Shown: piece after piece, positions 1 through 5,477 of the stretch
Layout of the letters: each line of letters begins with the position of its first letter
How positions within the stretch are numbered: position 1 is the first letter of the stretch
NCBI GenBank assembly: GCA_934561725.1
Contig: CAKTGW010000089.1
Span: forward strand, 1 to 5,477
From: an uncultured Oscillospiraceae bacterium
GTDB taxonomy: Bacteria; Bacillota; Clostridia; Oscillospirales; Oscillospiraceae
Length of the DNA: 5,477 nt
Direction of reading: 5' to 3'
Made by a program: the position numbers and the translations under genes
Notes under the pieces: generated by a model
What the model saw: only the letters and a program-made list of their open reading frames with translations
Database searches by the model: none
Told to the model about the DNA's origin: nothing

Positions 1-327
1 GGAAATGCCGTTCATGGCCGCCAGAAACAGGTTGCCGAAGCTCTGTCCCTTGAGTGAGCCCTGGGTAAAGCGATAGTTGAGCAGATCGCCCATCGTCGGC
101 TCTGTATTGGCCAGAGCCTGGATGCAGTTGCGTATGTCGCCCGGCGGCGGCATATTCAGCTCCGAGCGCAGTACGCCGCTCCCGCCGCCGTCATCGGCTA
201 CGGTGACGATCGCCGTAAGATTCCGGGTATATCTCTTCAATCCCCGGAGCATGGTAGACAGTCCGGTGCCGCCGCCGATGGCCACAACAGCCGGTTCCGA
301 TGCCCCGCGATGGCGCATAGTATCCAT
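1..327 (-). CDS. yvcK: Gluconeogenesis factor YvcK/CofD-like protein, 5' part only (cut by left edge)
   Basis: The first 109 residues are visible; the rest lies beyond the left edge (family members are about 320 to 450 residues). The family has a CofD/2-phospho-L-lactate transferase-like Rossmann fold. In Bacillus subtilis YvcK is needed for growth on gluconeogenic carbon sources, affects cell shape, and binds UDP-GlcNAc; no enzyme activity is established. Visible motifs are the glycine-rich GGGTGLS at residues 18-24, [10 protein letters not shown] at 42-51 (usually DDGGSSG, so one Ser is Gly here), PPPGDIRNC at 60-68 and [12 protein letters not shown] at about 94-105. The ATG at 327 was chosen because GGAGGGG sits 3 bases upstream (GGAGG core 5 bases upstream). 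An in-frame ATG at 348, 1 base after the rapZ stop, would add seven residues (MARTEGK). The gene follows rapZ by 22 bases and is the fourth gene of the hprK operon. Identity is secure from the motifs and the neighbours. Confidence 0.93.
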   Translation of the reverse strand, partial: MDTMRHRGASEPAVVAIGGGTGLSTMLRGLKRYTRNLTAIVTVADDGGGSGVLRSELNMPPPGDIRNCIQALANTEPTMGDLLNYRFTQGSLKGQSFGNLFLAAMNGIS

Positions 328-330
328 TTT

Positions 331-337
331 CCCCTCC
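331..337 (-). promoter_or_regulatory. Shine-Dalgarno site that decides the yvcK start
   Basis: On the minus strand GGAGGGG lies 3 bases before the ATG at 327. The alternative in-frame ATG at 348 has only a weak AAGGG upstream of it, inside the rapZ 3' end. This supports 327 as the main start, although re-initiation at 348 after rapZ translation is possible. Confidence 0.7.
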
Positions 338-349
338 GTCCGGGCCATA

Positions 350-1210
350 TCAGCCCTTGTCAATATCCCGATTGGTATTGACGCTGTAGTAGCCCTGCTC
401 ATTCAGAAAGCGGGTGAGCGCCACTGCAATGGATACCGAGCGGTGCCGACCGCCGGTACAGCCCACAGCGACCGTCAGATTATGCTTGCCCTCTTCAATG
501 TAGTGTGGCACCAGATAAGCCAGCAGGTCTGTAAGCAGACATAAAAATTCCCGGGTATCCCCATTGTCATAGACAAAATTCTGTACGTCCTCGTCCAGAC
601 CTGTTTTTTCCCGCAGCTCGGAAACATAATAGGGATTCGGCAGAAAACGCACATCAAAAACCAGATCGGCCTCCAGCGGGATGCCGTATTTGAAACCGAA
701 GGACATGACGTTCACATTGATCGCGCGGCTCATGGCATCGCCTACAAAAAGGCTGTACAGCTCCTTCTGAAGCTGCCCCAGCGTCAGGCCGGAGGTATTG
801 ATCACATAATCCGCCCGTTCCCGCACAGGTGCCAGCAGCTTGATCTCCTCCCGCACAGCTGCCTCAAGGCTGCCTGTATCTCCCGCCAGGGGGTGGCGGC
901 GGCGCGTCTCCTTATAGCGCTTCACAATGGTCTCCACGTTGGCCTCAACAAAAAGGATCTTGTATTCACAGCCCAGCTCCCAGAGTCCATCCAGAGCGGT
1001 GAACAGCTCCTCAAAATTATGGCTCTCTCGAATATCCGTCACCAGAGCCACACGCTCAAAGCGCCCGCGCGTAGCCATGCACAGCTCTGCAAATTTGCCG
1101 ATCAAAGCCACAGGCATATTGTCCACACAATAAAAATCCAGATCCTCCAGAACATCCGATGTGCGGCTTTTGCCGCCGCCGGACAGTCCGGATACAATTA
1201 AAAATTCCAT
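350..1210 (-). CDS. rapZ: RapZ/YvcJ-family nucleotide-binding protein
   Basis: A complete 286-residue protein, the usual length for the family (about 285-290). The N-terminal P-loop domain shows a Walker A GLSGGGKS at residues 8-15, the family stretch [13 protein letters not shown] at 21-33, a Walker B-like region around VTDIR at 57-61 and TRRRHPL at 102-108. The C-terminal domain (about 157-286) has SFGFKYGIP at 170-178, FLPNPYY at 189-195 and [10 protein letters not shown] at 250-259, the most conserved stretch of the family. In Escherichia coli RapZ senses glucosamine-6-phosphate and directs decay of the GlmZ small RNA. In Bacillus YvcJ binds and hydrolyses nucleotides and influences competence; GlmZ itself is not expected in Firmicutes, so the RNA partner here is unknown. 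The ATG at 1210 has GGAGG 5 bases upstream (GGAGGAAATT ATG). It lies 33 bases after murB and 22 before yvcK, so it is co-transcribed with both. Confidence 0.95.
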   Translation of the reverse strand: MEFLIVSGLSGGGKSRTSDVLEDLDFYCVDNMPVALIGKFAELCMATRGRFERVALVTDIRESHNFEELFTALDGLWELGCEYKILFVEANVETIVKRYKETRRRHPLAGDTGSLEAAVREEIKLLAPVRERADYVINTSGLTLGQLQKELYSLFVGDAMSRAINVNVMSFGFKYGIPLEADLVFDVRFLPNPYYVSELREKTGLDEDVQNFVYDNGDTREFLCLLTDLLAYLVPHYIEEGKHNLTVAVGCTGGRHRSVSIAVALTRFLNEQGYYSVNTNRDIDKG

Positions 1211-1243
1211 AATTTCCTCCCAGAAGCTCCCTGTCAGCGTATC

Positions 1244-2155
1244 TCAGCTGCGAATAATGCGCACTTCCGGCTCCAACTCAACGCCCTGCTCACGCAGGAC
1301 CGTTTCCCGGATATGCTCCATCAGCGCCAGTACATCTTCGCAGGTGGCGCCGCCGTTATTTACAACAAAGCCCGCATGCTTGGGCGAGACCTGTGCCCCG
1401 CCTATGCTGTAGCCCTTCAGGCCGCAGGCGTCGATCATTGCTGCGGCATAGCCCGTTTTCGGGCGCTTGAAGGTACTGCCGGCTGACGGCTTATCCAGCG
1501 GCTGGCTCGCGCGCCGTTTTTCGGCCAGCTCACGCATTCTGGCCGTGATCTCTGCCGGCTCCGCCGGAGTCAGCTGTATGACGGCGGAAAGGATGATGTT
1601 TTCCGTCCCCGCAAAGCAGCTGGTCCGGTAGCCCAGCTCCAGTGCCGACGCCGGAAGCGTGCATATTTCTCCTCTTGCGCTGTCATAAAAGCGCACGGAT
1701 TCCAGCACATCCGCCATCTCCCCGCCATAGGCACCTGCATTCATGAACACCGCGCCGCCCAGCGAGCCCGGGATCCCATGGGCAAATTCCAGTCCGCTCA
1801 ATCCGCGATCCCGGGCAAAGCAGGCCAAGCCTGCCAAAGTAACACCGCAGCCGGCCTGTATCCGGTTGCCCTCCGCCGGCTCCATAGTCTGAAAGCCGCT
1901 CCCGGGGCAGATCACCAGTCGGGATGTGCCGCTGTCTGAAAACAATACGTTCGTTCCCCTGCCCAGAAGCAGCGGATGCTCTCCCATCGCATGCAGCAGT
2001 GCCAGAAGCTCCAGCAGCTGTGTCTCATTCTCCGGCACGGCCATCGCCGCAGGTCCGCCAATGCGGAACGAGCAGTGGGCAGACATCGGTTCATTTTCCA
2101 GCAGCTTCAGCTGCGGAAGGCTTTGCCGTATTTGCTTCAGCCCCTTCTCATTCAT
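1244..2155 (-). CDS. murB: UDP-N-acetylenolpyruvoylglucosamine reductase MurB (type II)
   Basis: MurB reduces UDP-GlcNAc-enolpyruvate with NADPH through bound FAD, giving UDP-N-acetylmuramate, the second committed step of cytoplasmic peptidoglycan synthesis. The 303-residue length fits the short type II enzymes of Gram-positive bacteria. FAD-domain motifs are RIGGPA at residues 31-36, LLGRGTNVLFSD at 63-74 and GIPGSLGGAVFMNAGAYGGE at 127-146. Catalytic positions expected from the family are present: Arg177 in GYRTSCF, the proton-donor Ser227 in AGSTFKRP, and Glu297 in EPEVRI near the C terminus. GGAQVSPKHAGFVVN at 252-266 belongs to the substrate-binding domain. The ATG at 2155 is preceded by GGAAGGAGT, 5 bases away. 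It is second in the hprK operon, 30 bases after hprK and 33 before rapZ. The P-loop regulators around it all relate to sugar phosphate or UDP-GlcNAc status, so the gene is likely co-expressed with them. No missing residues were seen. Confidence 0.97.
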   Translation of the reverse strand: MNEKGLKQIRQSLPQLKLLENEPMSAHCSFRIGGPAAMAVPENETQLLELLALLHAMGEHPLLLGRGTNVLFSDSGTSRLVICPGSGFQTMEPAEGNRIQAGCGVTLAGLACFARDRGLSGLEFAHGIPGSLGGAVFMNAGAYGGEMADVLESVRFYDSARGEICTLPASALELGYRTSCFAGTENIILSAVIQLTPAEPAEITARMRELAEKRRASQPLDKPSAGSTFKRPKTGYAAAMIDACGLKGYSIGGAQVSPKHAGFVVNNGGATCEDVLALMEHIRETVLREQGVELEPEVRIIRS

Positions 2156-2185
2156 TTCTGACTCCTTCCAGCACTCCGTCAGCCG

Positions 2186-3136
2186 TTACATATCCCGGCT
2201 GATCCATCCGCTGCCTTCAACGCCGTTATCGTGGTTCTCCACAAAGGTCTTTGCAGCATCATAGCCCATTTTTTTCAGGCGGTTATTCATAGCGGCTGTC
2301 TCCAAAATTACAGCCAGATTCCGTCCGGGACGGATCGGCACCGTGATACAGGGGACATCGATCCCCAGAATATTGGTGGTGTTGTTCTCCACGCCCAGCC
2401 GGTCATAGGCTTTGCCCTGCTCCCAGGTCTCCAGATTCACCACCAGTTCGATACGCGCCGTTGTCTTGACCGCACCGACACCGTACAGCGTGCGGATATT
2501 GATGAGTCCTATACCGCGCAGCTCCATATAGTGGCGGATCATGGACGGTGCCTGGCCTACCAGGCGTTTGCGTGCCGTGCGCTTGATCTCTACGGCATCA
2601 TCCGCGATCAGGCGGTGTCCGCGCTTGACCAGCTCCAACGCCGCCTCACTCTTGCCTATGCCGCTCTCACCGGTGATAAGCACGCCCTCGCCGTGGATCT
2701 CTACCAGCACACCGTGCCGCGTCTCTCTGGGTGCCAGATACTGGCGGAGCGTCTCAATGGCCAGCGCCATGAATTCTGATGTATCCAGCGACGAGACCAG
2801 CAGGTTAATATCATATTTCTCGGCAGCCTGTATACATTCCTTGTAAATATCCGCATGATGGCAGATCACGACCGCCACGGGCTTGCGCTCCATAAGCTTT
2901 TCAAAGCGCATGAGCCGGTCATCCGAGCGGTAGCCCATCAGATAGGCCGTCTCTACGCGGCCCAGCACCTGAATACGCTTGGGATCGAAATAATCATAAA
3001 AGCCCGTCAGCTGAAGGCCCGGACGGTTAACATCCGTAGTATCGATCAGGGTCTGCTCATAGTCCTTGGACAGATGGACGGTCTCCATCTCCAGATCCTG
3101 TACAAGTGTTGAAAGGGGAACTGTATATTTGCTCAT
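2186..3136 (-). CDS. hprK: HPr kinase/phosphorylase
   Basis: HprK phosphorylates and dephosphorylates HPr at the regulatory serine (Ser46 in Bacillus) in response to ATP, fructose-1,6-bisphosphate, phosphate and pyrophosphate. This controls carbon catabolite repression through CcpA and PTS activity. With the start chosen here it has 316 residues, typical for the family (about 305-325). The N-terminal domain occupies about residues 1-130; the C-terminal kinase domain has RHG with His141, P-loop GESGIGKS at 156-163, IADD with Asp179-Asp180, the family signature MELRGIGLINI at 204-214, YDRLG with Arg246, and RPGRN at 269-273. All expected catalytic residues are present. An ATG six bases further upstream (3142) would add Met-Ala, but it directly abuts the GAGGT ribosome site; the ATG at 3136 has proper 7-base spacing from GAGG. 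It is the first gene of the operon, behind the promoter at 3177-3205. Confidence 0.97.
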   Translation of the reverse strand: MSKYTVPLSTLVQDLEMETVHLSKDYEQTLIDTTDVNRPGLQLTGFYDYFDPKRIQVLGRVETAYLMGYRSDDRLMRFEKLMERKPVAVVICHHADIYKECIQAAEKYDINLLVSSLDTSEFMALAIETLRQYLAPRETRHGVLVEIHGEGVLITGESGIGKSEAALELVKRGHRLIADDAVEIKRTARKRLVGQAPSMIRHYMELRGIGLINIRTLYGVGAVKTTARIELVVNLETWEQGKAYDRLGVENNTTNILGIDVPCITVPIRPGRNLAVILETAAMNNRLKKMGYDAAKTFVENHDNGVEGSGWISRDM

Positions 3137-3142
3137 GGCCAT

Positions 3143-3147
3143 ACCTC
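3143..3147 (-). promoter_or_regulatory. Shine-Dalgarno site that decides the hprK start
   Basis: GAGGT on the minus strand ends immediately before the ATG at 3142, too close for initiation, but it is 6 bases (GAGG: 7 bases) from the in-frame ATG at 3136. This places the hprK start at 3136, giving the N terminus MSKYTV instead of MAMSKYTV. Confidence 0.75.
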
Positions 3148-3176
3148 ATTGTTCTTAGTTCTTATTTGTATTCTTT

Positions 3177-3205
3177 ATTTTAAACAAAAGAAAGCCGTTT
3201 GGCAA
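3177..3205 (-). promoter_or_regulatory. Predicted sigma-A promoter of the hprK-murB-rapZ-yvcK operon
   Basis: On the minus strand there is a -35 box TTGCCA (3205-3200), a 17-base spacer and a -10 box TAAAAT (3182-3177). Each box is one mismatch from consensus (TTGACA, TATAAT). Transcription would start near 3170, leaving a short AT-rich leader of about 34 bases before hprK, with no room for a riboswitch or attenuator. It lies back to back with the rpmB promoter, about 70 bases apart. Confidence 0.7.
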
Positions 3206-3274
3206 TGCTTTGCAAAAAGTTTTGGCCTGTTCCGGCATTTCCAATCCTTATTTTGTTTTTTTCCGATTTTTTGC

Positions 3275-3303
3275 TTGCAATTTCAGTGTCCGTCTGTTAT
3301 GAT
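3275..3303 (+). promoter_or_regulatory. Predicted sigma-A promoter of rpmB with extended -10
   Basis: A -35 box TTGCAA (3275-3280), a 17-base spacer and a -10 box TATGAT (3298-3303) face rpmB. A TG dinucleotide at 3295-3296, one base before the -10, makes the extended -10 form TGnTATGAT. Transcription should start near 3310, about 40 bases before the rpmB ATG. T-rich tracts at 3251-3274 just upstream of the -35 could act as an UP-type element, as expected for a strongly expressed ribosomal protein gene. Confidence 0.75.
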
Positions 3304-3351
3304 AATGAAGCTGTTTATTTAGATTGTACAAGCAAGGAGGTGCAGCTGAAA

Positions 3352-3537
3352 ATGGCAAAGTGTAATTTTTGCGGTAAGGACGTAGCCTTCGGCATTCAGG
3401 TCAGCCACTCTCACAGACGTTCCAACCGTACCTGGAAGCCCAATGTCAAGCGCGTTAAGGCCATAGTAGACGGTAGCCCCAAGCACGTCTATGTGTGCAC
3501 CCGCTGCCTCCGCAGCGGTAAGGTTACCCGCGCATAA
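3352..3537 (+). CDS. rpmB: 50S ribosomal protein L28 (bL28), zinc-ribbon form
   Basis: A 61-residue basic protein of the large ribosomal subunit, the usual length for the Gram-positive form (about 60-65). It starts MAKCNFCGKD and carries HSHRRSNRTWKPNVKRV at about 19-35, the conserved rRNA-contacting core. Four cysteines, Cys4, Cys7, Cys49 and Cys52, form two CxxC pairs, so this is the zinc-binding 'C+' variant rather than the cysteine-free one that some bacteria use under zinc limitation. The reading frame stays open upstream to 3199, but that stretch overlaps and precedes the promoter. The ATG at 3352 follows a strong AAGGAGG at 3334-3340 (11 bases before the ATG) and gives the conserved N terminus. 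It is a single-gene unit: its own promoter lies about 50 bases upstream and a terminator begins 23 bases after the stop. It is transcribed divergently from hprK. Confidence 0.98.
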   Translation: MAKCNFCGKDVAFGIQVSHSHRRSNRTWKPNVKRVKAIVDGSPKHVYVCTRCLRSGKVTRA

Positions 3538-3560
3538 TCGGCATCATAATGCAGGAAGTA

Positions 3561-3590
3561 AAGCCCGCCGGCTTATCGGCGGGCTTTTTT
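3561..3590 (+). terminator. Rho-independent terminator of rpmB
   Basis: A 10-bp GC-rich stem (AAGCCCGCCG at 3561-3570 with CGGCGGGCTT at 3577-3586), a 6-base loop GCTTAT, and a run of T's through 3590. The stem starts 23 bases after the rpmB stop. The opposite strand lacks a T-tract after the hairpin, so it acts on the plus strand. Confidence 0.93.
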
Positions 3591-3609
3591 CGTTGCGGCA
3601 AAAACGGCA

Positions 3610-3643
3610 AAAAGAACCGGCCGGAAATCCGGCCGGTTCTTTT
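3610..3643. terminator. Bidirectional rho-independent terminator between converging units
   Basis: A perfect 15-bp inverted repeat (3610-3624 with 3629-3643, core AACCGGCCGG) around a 4-base AAAT loop. On the plus strand it is followed by TTTT then ATTTTTG. On the minus strand the right side of the stem ends in TTCTTTTT, so both directions carry a U-tract. It begins 15 bases after the stop of the transporter gene (3658) and is its natural terminator; for plus-strand reads it is a backup to the rpmB terminator. Confidence 0.9.
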
Positions 3644-3657
3644 ATTTTTGTTTTTGA

Positions 3658-4917
3658 TCACAGGAAAAGCTCATACATTCCGGCCAGGCCGAAGAGTGCA
3701 AACACGACCATCAGACCGATCGCATAGGCAAACAGCTGGACGAACACCTTGGAGCGCTCCTGCTCTGTGGGATGATAGATATTGCCATAAGCAGCCAGCA
3801 CCAGTGCGCCGCCGGTAGACAGCGGACTGATGACCGTCTGGCCTGCGCCTGTGGTAATGGCATAGATCAGAGCCTCTGCGTTTCCGCCGCCCAGAGACTC
3901 AATAATTCCGGGTACGGTGGGGATCAGCGTGGGCATTACGACGCCGGTGGTGGAGGACACCGCCGACATGATGCTGCCTGTGGCCGACATAACAGCCGGA
4001 GCCGTGCGCACGGTCATGATGCTGGCCAGCGCATCGGAGATCAGCTCAATGCCGCCCAGAGTCTGCACCATGGAGATCAGGATGCCCATGCCGCCGATCA
4101 TCAGCAGCGTGCCCCAGGGCACACCGGCGATCGCTTTCTTTTCCTCGATCACGCCGGGGATCAGGAAGAGGATGAAGGAGGCCGCAAAGCCCGCCAGTCC
4201 CACATCGATCTTGAATACCAGCGTAAGAACGACCATGAACAGTACGCCTGCAAGCGTTATGTAGTTTCCGCTGGTAAATTTTTCTGCCTGCGCATGGCTC
4301 ACATCCTGCACCGGCTTCATCTTCAGCCAGCCAGACGCCACATACCAGACAACAAATACAATGGACTGAAGCAGGAATGAGGTCATAAAGTAGTGCATGA
4401 TGCTCACGTCAATGCCGCTCTCCGCACCCAGAGATTTTGCCAGAATACCTACAATATTCATTGTGGAGGGGCCGGCACAGGTACCCCAGATCGCAGCCGG
4501 CGCCAGACGAAGCGGGCTGATATTCAGCTGATAGGCCAGAGGCACCGTGATGATTGCGGCAAGAGCCAGTCCGGCCGGTCCGCCCGCGCCAGCAAGAGAG
4601 ACGACTACGAACAGCAGATAAATAATAATTGGGATCAGCTTGACCGCCGCACCGGAAAGCGAAGCCACTTTTTTAGTGATGCGTTCAATAGTCCCATTGC
4701 TCTGTGCAATGGAAAACAGCAGCATTACGCCCAGCAGGCGCAGGAACAGTGAGGTACTGAAGCTTGCCAAAATCGCACCGTCCTTGATCCCGGCCATCTT
4801 ACCCAGGATCAGTGCAAAGGCCAGGGCGATCACGCCCATATTGATCTTGCGCCAGAAGCCGAGAGCCACCGCCGCAATCAGAAATACAATGGAAATAACT
4901 GCCATGGATTCGTTCAT
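3658..4917 (-). CDS. Multi-pass membrane transporter, MatC/SLC13-like (ion transporter superfamily), probable carboxylate permease
   Basis: A 419-residue, very hydrophobic protein with about 11 to 12 likely membrane segments (for example near residues 7-22, 26-45, 52-72, 93-112, 115-130, 172-197, 218-236, 238-255, 268-288, 391-415) and a polar loop at about 199-216. The N-terminal half (residues 1-160) resembles the MatC N-terminal domain of malonate/dicarboxylate carriers, including the small-residue stretch AGAGGPAGLALAA at 109-121 and GTCAGPSTMNIVGI at 145-158. The C-terminal half has SSTTGVVMPTLIP at 321-333 and TGAGQTVISPLSTGGA at 356-371, two Gly/Ser/Thr/Pro-rich re-entrant-type segments like the substrate and sodium-binding loops of SLC13-type carriers. 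The ATG at 4917 has AGGAG 9 bases upstream; a second ATG at 4905 (residue 5) is possible. It follows the hydrolase-like gene by 22 bases and ends at the bidirectional hairpin. The substrate is not readable; a di- or tricarboxylate symporter is the best guess. Confidence 0.78.
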   Translation of the reverse strand: MNESMAVISIVFLIAAVALGFWRKINMGVIALAFALILGKMAGIKDGAILASFSTSLFLRLLGVMLLFSIAQSNGTIERITKKVASLSGAAVKLIPIIIYLLFVVVSLAGAGGPAGLALAAIITVPLAYQLNISPLRLAPAAIWGTCAGPSTMNIVGILAKSLGAESGIDVSIMHYFMTSFLLQSIVFVVWYVASGWLKMKPVQDVSHAQAEKFTSGNYITLAGVLFMVVLTLVFKIDVGLAGFAASFILFLIPGVIEEKKAIAGVPWGTLLMIGGMGILISMVQTLGGIELISDALASIMTVRTAPAVMSATGSIMSAVSSTTGVVMPTLIPTVPGIIESLGGGNAEALIYAITTGAGQTVISPLSTGGALVLAAYGNIYHPTEQERSKVFVQLFAYAIGLMVVFALFGLAGMYELFL

Positions 4918-4939
4918 TTTCTCTTTCTCCTCTCTGACC

Positions 4940-5477
4940 CTATACTTCTTTTACGCTTATCCCCAGCTCATACCACTTGTACTGCTGAGGGTGAAGCATG
5001 ACCATGCCCGGAGCAATTTTATTCAGATGCGCATTGACCCGCTCCACGAATTCCGCCATGGGCATTCCAAGACGTCTTTCCGGGTGCTCCTGATGATGAG
5101 GGAGGACGATCTTGCCGCCCAGCCGTGCTACGATCTCGGCATACTGCTCCGGAGAATCCAGATTGGACACCTGCCGGACTACAATGAACGGTGCCTGTTC
5201 TCTGGCCGTATCATAGGGTACGCTCAGCGTCTTATCGCCGCCGGTAATAAAAATTTTCAGATTGTAGGGCAGTGTGACGGTATAATCTGTATATACTGTG
5301 CTTCCCAGAAGCATCAGCTGTTCCTGTCCCTTGGCGCCGCACTCTTTCTCCGCCGCATTGGCCAGCCATTTCAGGGATTCTCTGCTCCGCACTTTAAAGC
5401 GGGAGTGCTTGCCGTGACTGGGTAGGATACTGATTCCATCCACATCCAAGCGCAGATTATTCTCTACACCGTAGACC
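4940..5477 (-). CDS. Probable metallo-beta-lactamase-fold hydrolase, C-terminal part (cut by right edge)
   Basis: The reading frame runs open to the right edge; 178 residues and the TAG stop are visible. A TTG at 5449 is an internal codon, because the frame continues upstream as VYGVENNLRLDVDG and no ribosome site is needed there. The visible part alternates short beta-strand-like stretches (DGISILPSHG, LKIFITGG, APFIVVRQV) with helices. It ends in a block typical of the C-terminal half of MBL-fold hydrolases: a helix, ARLGGKIVLPHHQEHPERR (a late metal-ligand His in the LPHH position), a helix (FVERVNAHL) and APGMVMLHPQQYKWYELG. The diagnostic HxHxDH motif would be N-terminal and outside the window, so the fold rests on the C-terminal pattern only. 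It is upstream of, and 22 bases from, the MatC-like transporter, so the two are probably co-transcribed. The reaction and substrate are unknown; this is not an antibiotic-resistance call. Confidence 0.62.
   Translation of the reverse strand, partial: VYGVENNLRLDVDGISILPSHGKHSRFKVRSRESLKWLANAAEKECGAKGQEQLMLLGSTVYTDYTVTLPYNLKIFITGGDKTLSVPYDTAREQAPFIVVRQVSNLDSPEQYAEIVARLGGKIVLPHHQEHPERRLGMPMAEFVERVNAHLNKIAPGMVMLHPQQYKWYELGISVKEV

Noticed and set aside
77..544. A 155-residue plus-strand open frame spanning the yvcK/rapZ junction
   Set aside because: It is antisense to two highly conserved genes and has no recognisable domain or ribosome site.
3199..3351. N-terminal extension of L28 by an upstream in-frame start at 3199
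   Set aside because: The extra stretch covers the rpmB promoter and the ribosome site; L28 proteins begin at the MAKC position.
3304..3351. Riboswitch or attenuator in the rpmB leader
   Set aside because: The leader from the predicted start is only about 40 bases and holds no stable hairpin that I can see.
3772..4380. A 202-residue plus-strand open frame inside the transporter gene
   Set aside because: Its composition (many His, Gln, Asp, Arg and Gly without domain pattern) is typical of the antisense of a membrane protein gene.
4640..5425. A 261-residue plus-strand open frame across both the transporter and the hydrolase genes
   Set aside because: It is antisense to two genes with clear family patterns and ribosome sites, crosses their junction, resembles no family I know, and has no ribosome site of note. 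It is a by-product of GC-rich codon use on the other strand.
5447..5449. TTG start for the hydrolase-like gene
   Set aside because: The frame continues without a stop to the window edge and the upstream residues read as normal protein; the gene is truncated by the window, not started here.

Overview
The window looks like a chromosomal segment of a low-to-moderate GC Firmicute, most likely a member of the Clostridia. The evidence is an HPr kinase/phosphorylase gene followed by murB, rapZ and yvcK in one tight cluster, strong GGAGG-type ribosome binding sites, sigma-A type promoters and a zinc-ribbon (four-cysteine) L28 protein. A genus cannot be named from the sequence alone.

Positions 1 to 3136 (minus strand) hold a four-gene operon read right to left: hprK, murB, rapZ and the 5' part of yvcK, with gaps of only 22 to 33 bases. 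A well-formed promoter lies just upstream of hprK. HprK sets the phosphorylation of HPr-Ser (carbon catabolite control), MurB makes UDP-N-acetylmuramate, and RapZ and YvcK belong to families tied to amino-sugar and UDP-GlcNAc sensing. The operon therefore joins carbon status to peptidoglycan precursor supply. whiA would be expected next, beyond the left edge, but it is not in the window.

Positions 3137 to 3351 are a divergent, AT-rich promoter region. One promoter fires leftwards into hprK. The other, with an extended -10, fires rightwards into rpmB (ribosomal protein L28, 61 residues). rpmB is a single-gene unit closed by a strong intrinsic terminator (3561-3590). A second, perfect 15-bp hairpin (3610-3643) has T-tracts on both sides and ends the converging unit from the right.

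Positions 3658 to 5477 (minus strand) hold a second two-gene unit: a protein cut by the right edge that resembles the C-terminal part of a metallo-beta-lactamase-fold hydrolase, then, 22 bases on, a 419-residue multi-pass membrane transporter resembling the MatC/SLC13-type carboxylate permeases. Co-transcription suggests that an organic acid or related compound is imported and processed, but the substrate cannot be read from the sequence.

No tRNA, rRNA, CRISPR, insertion sequence or phage feature was seen. Most of the window is ordinary, well-conserved core genome. The least characterised part is the transporter/hydrolase pair.
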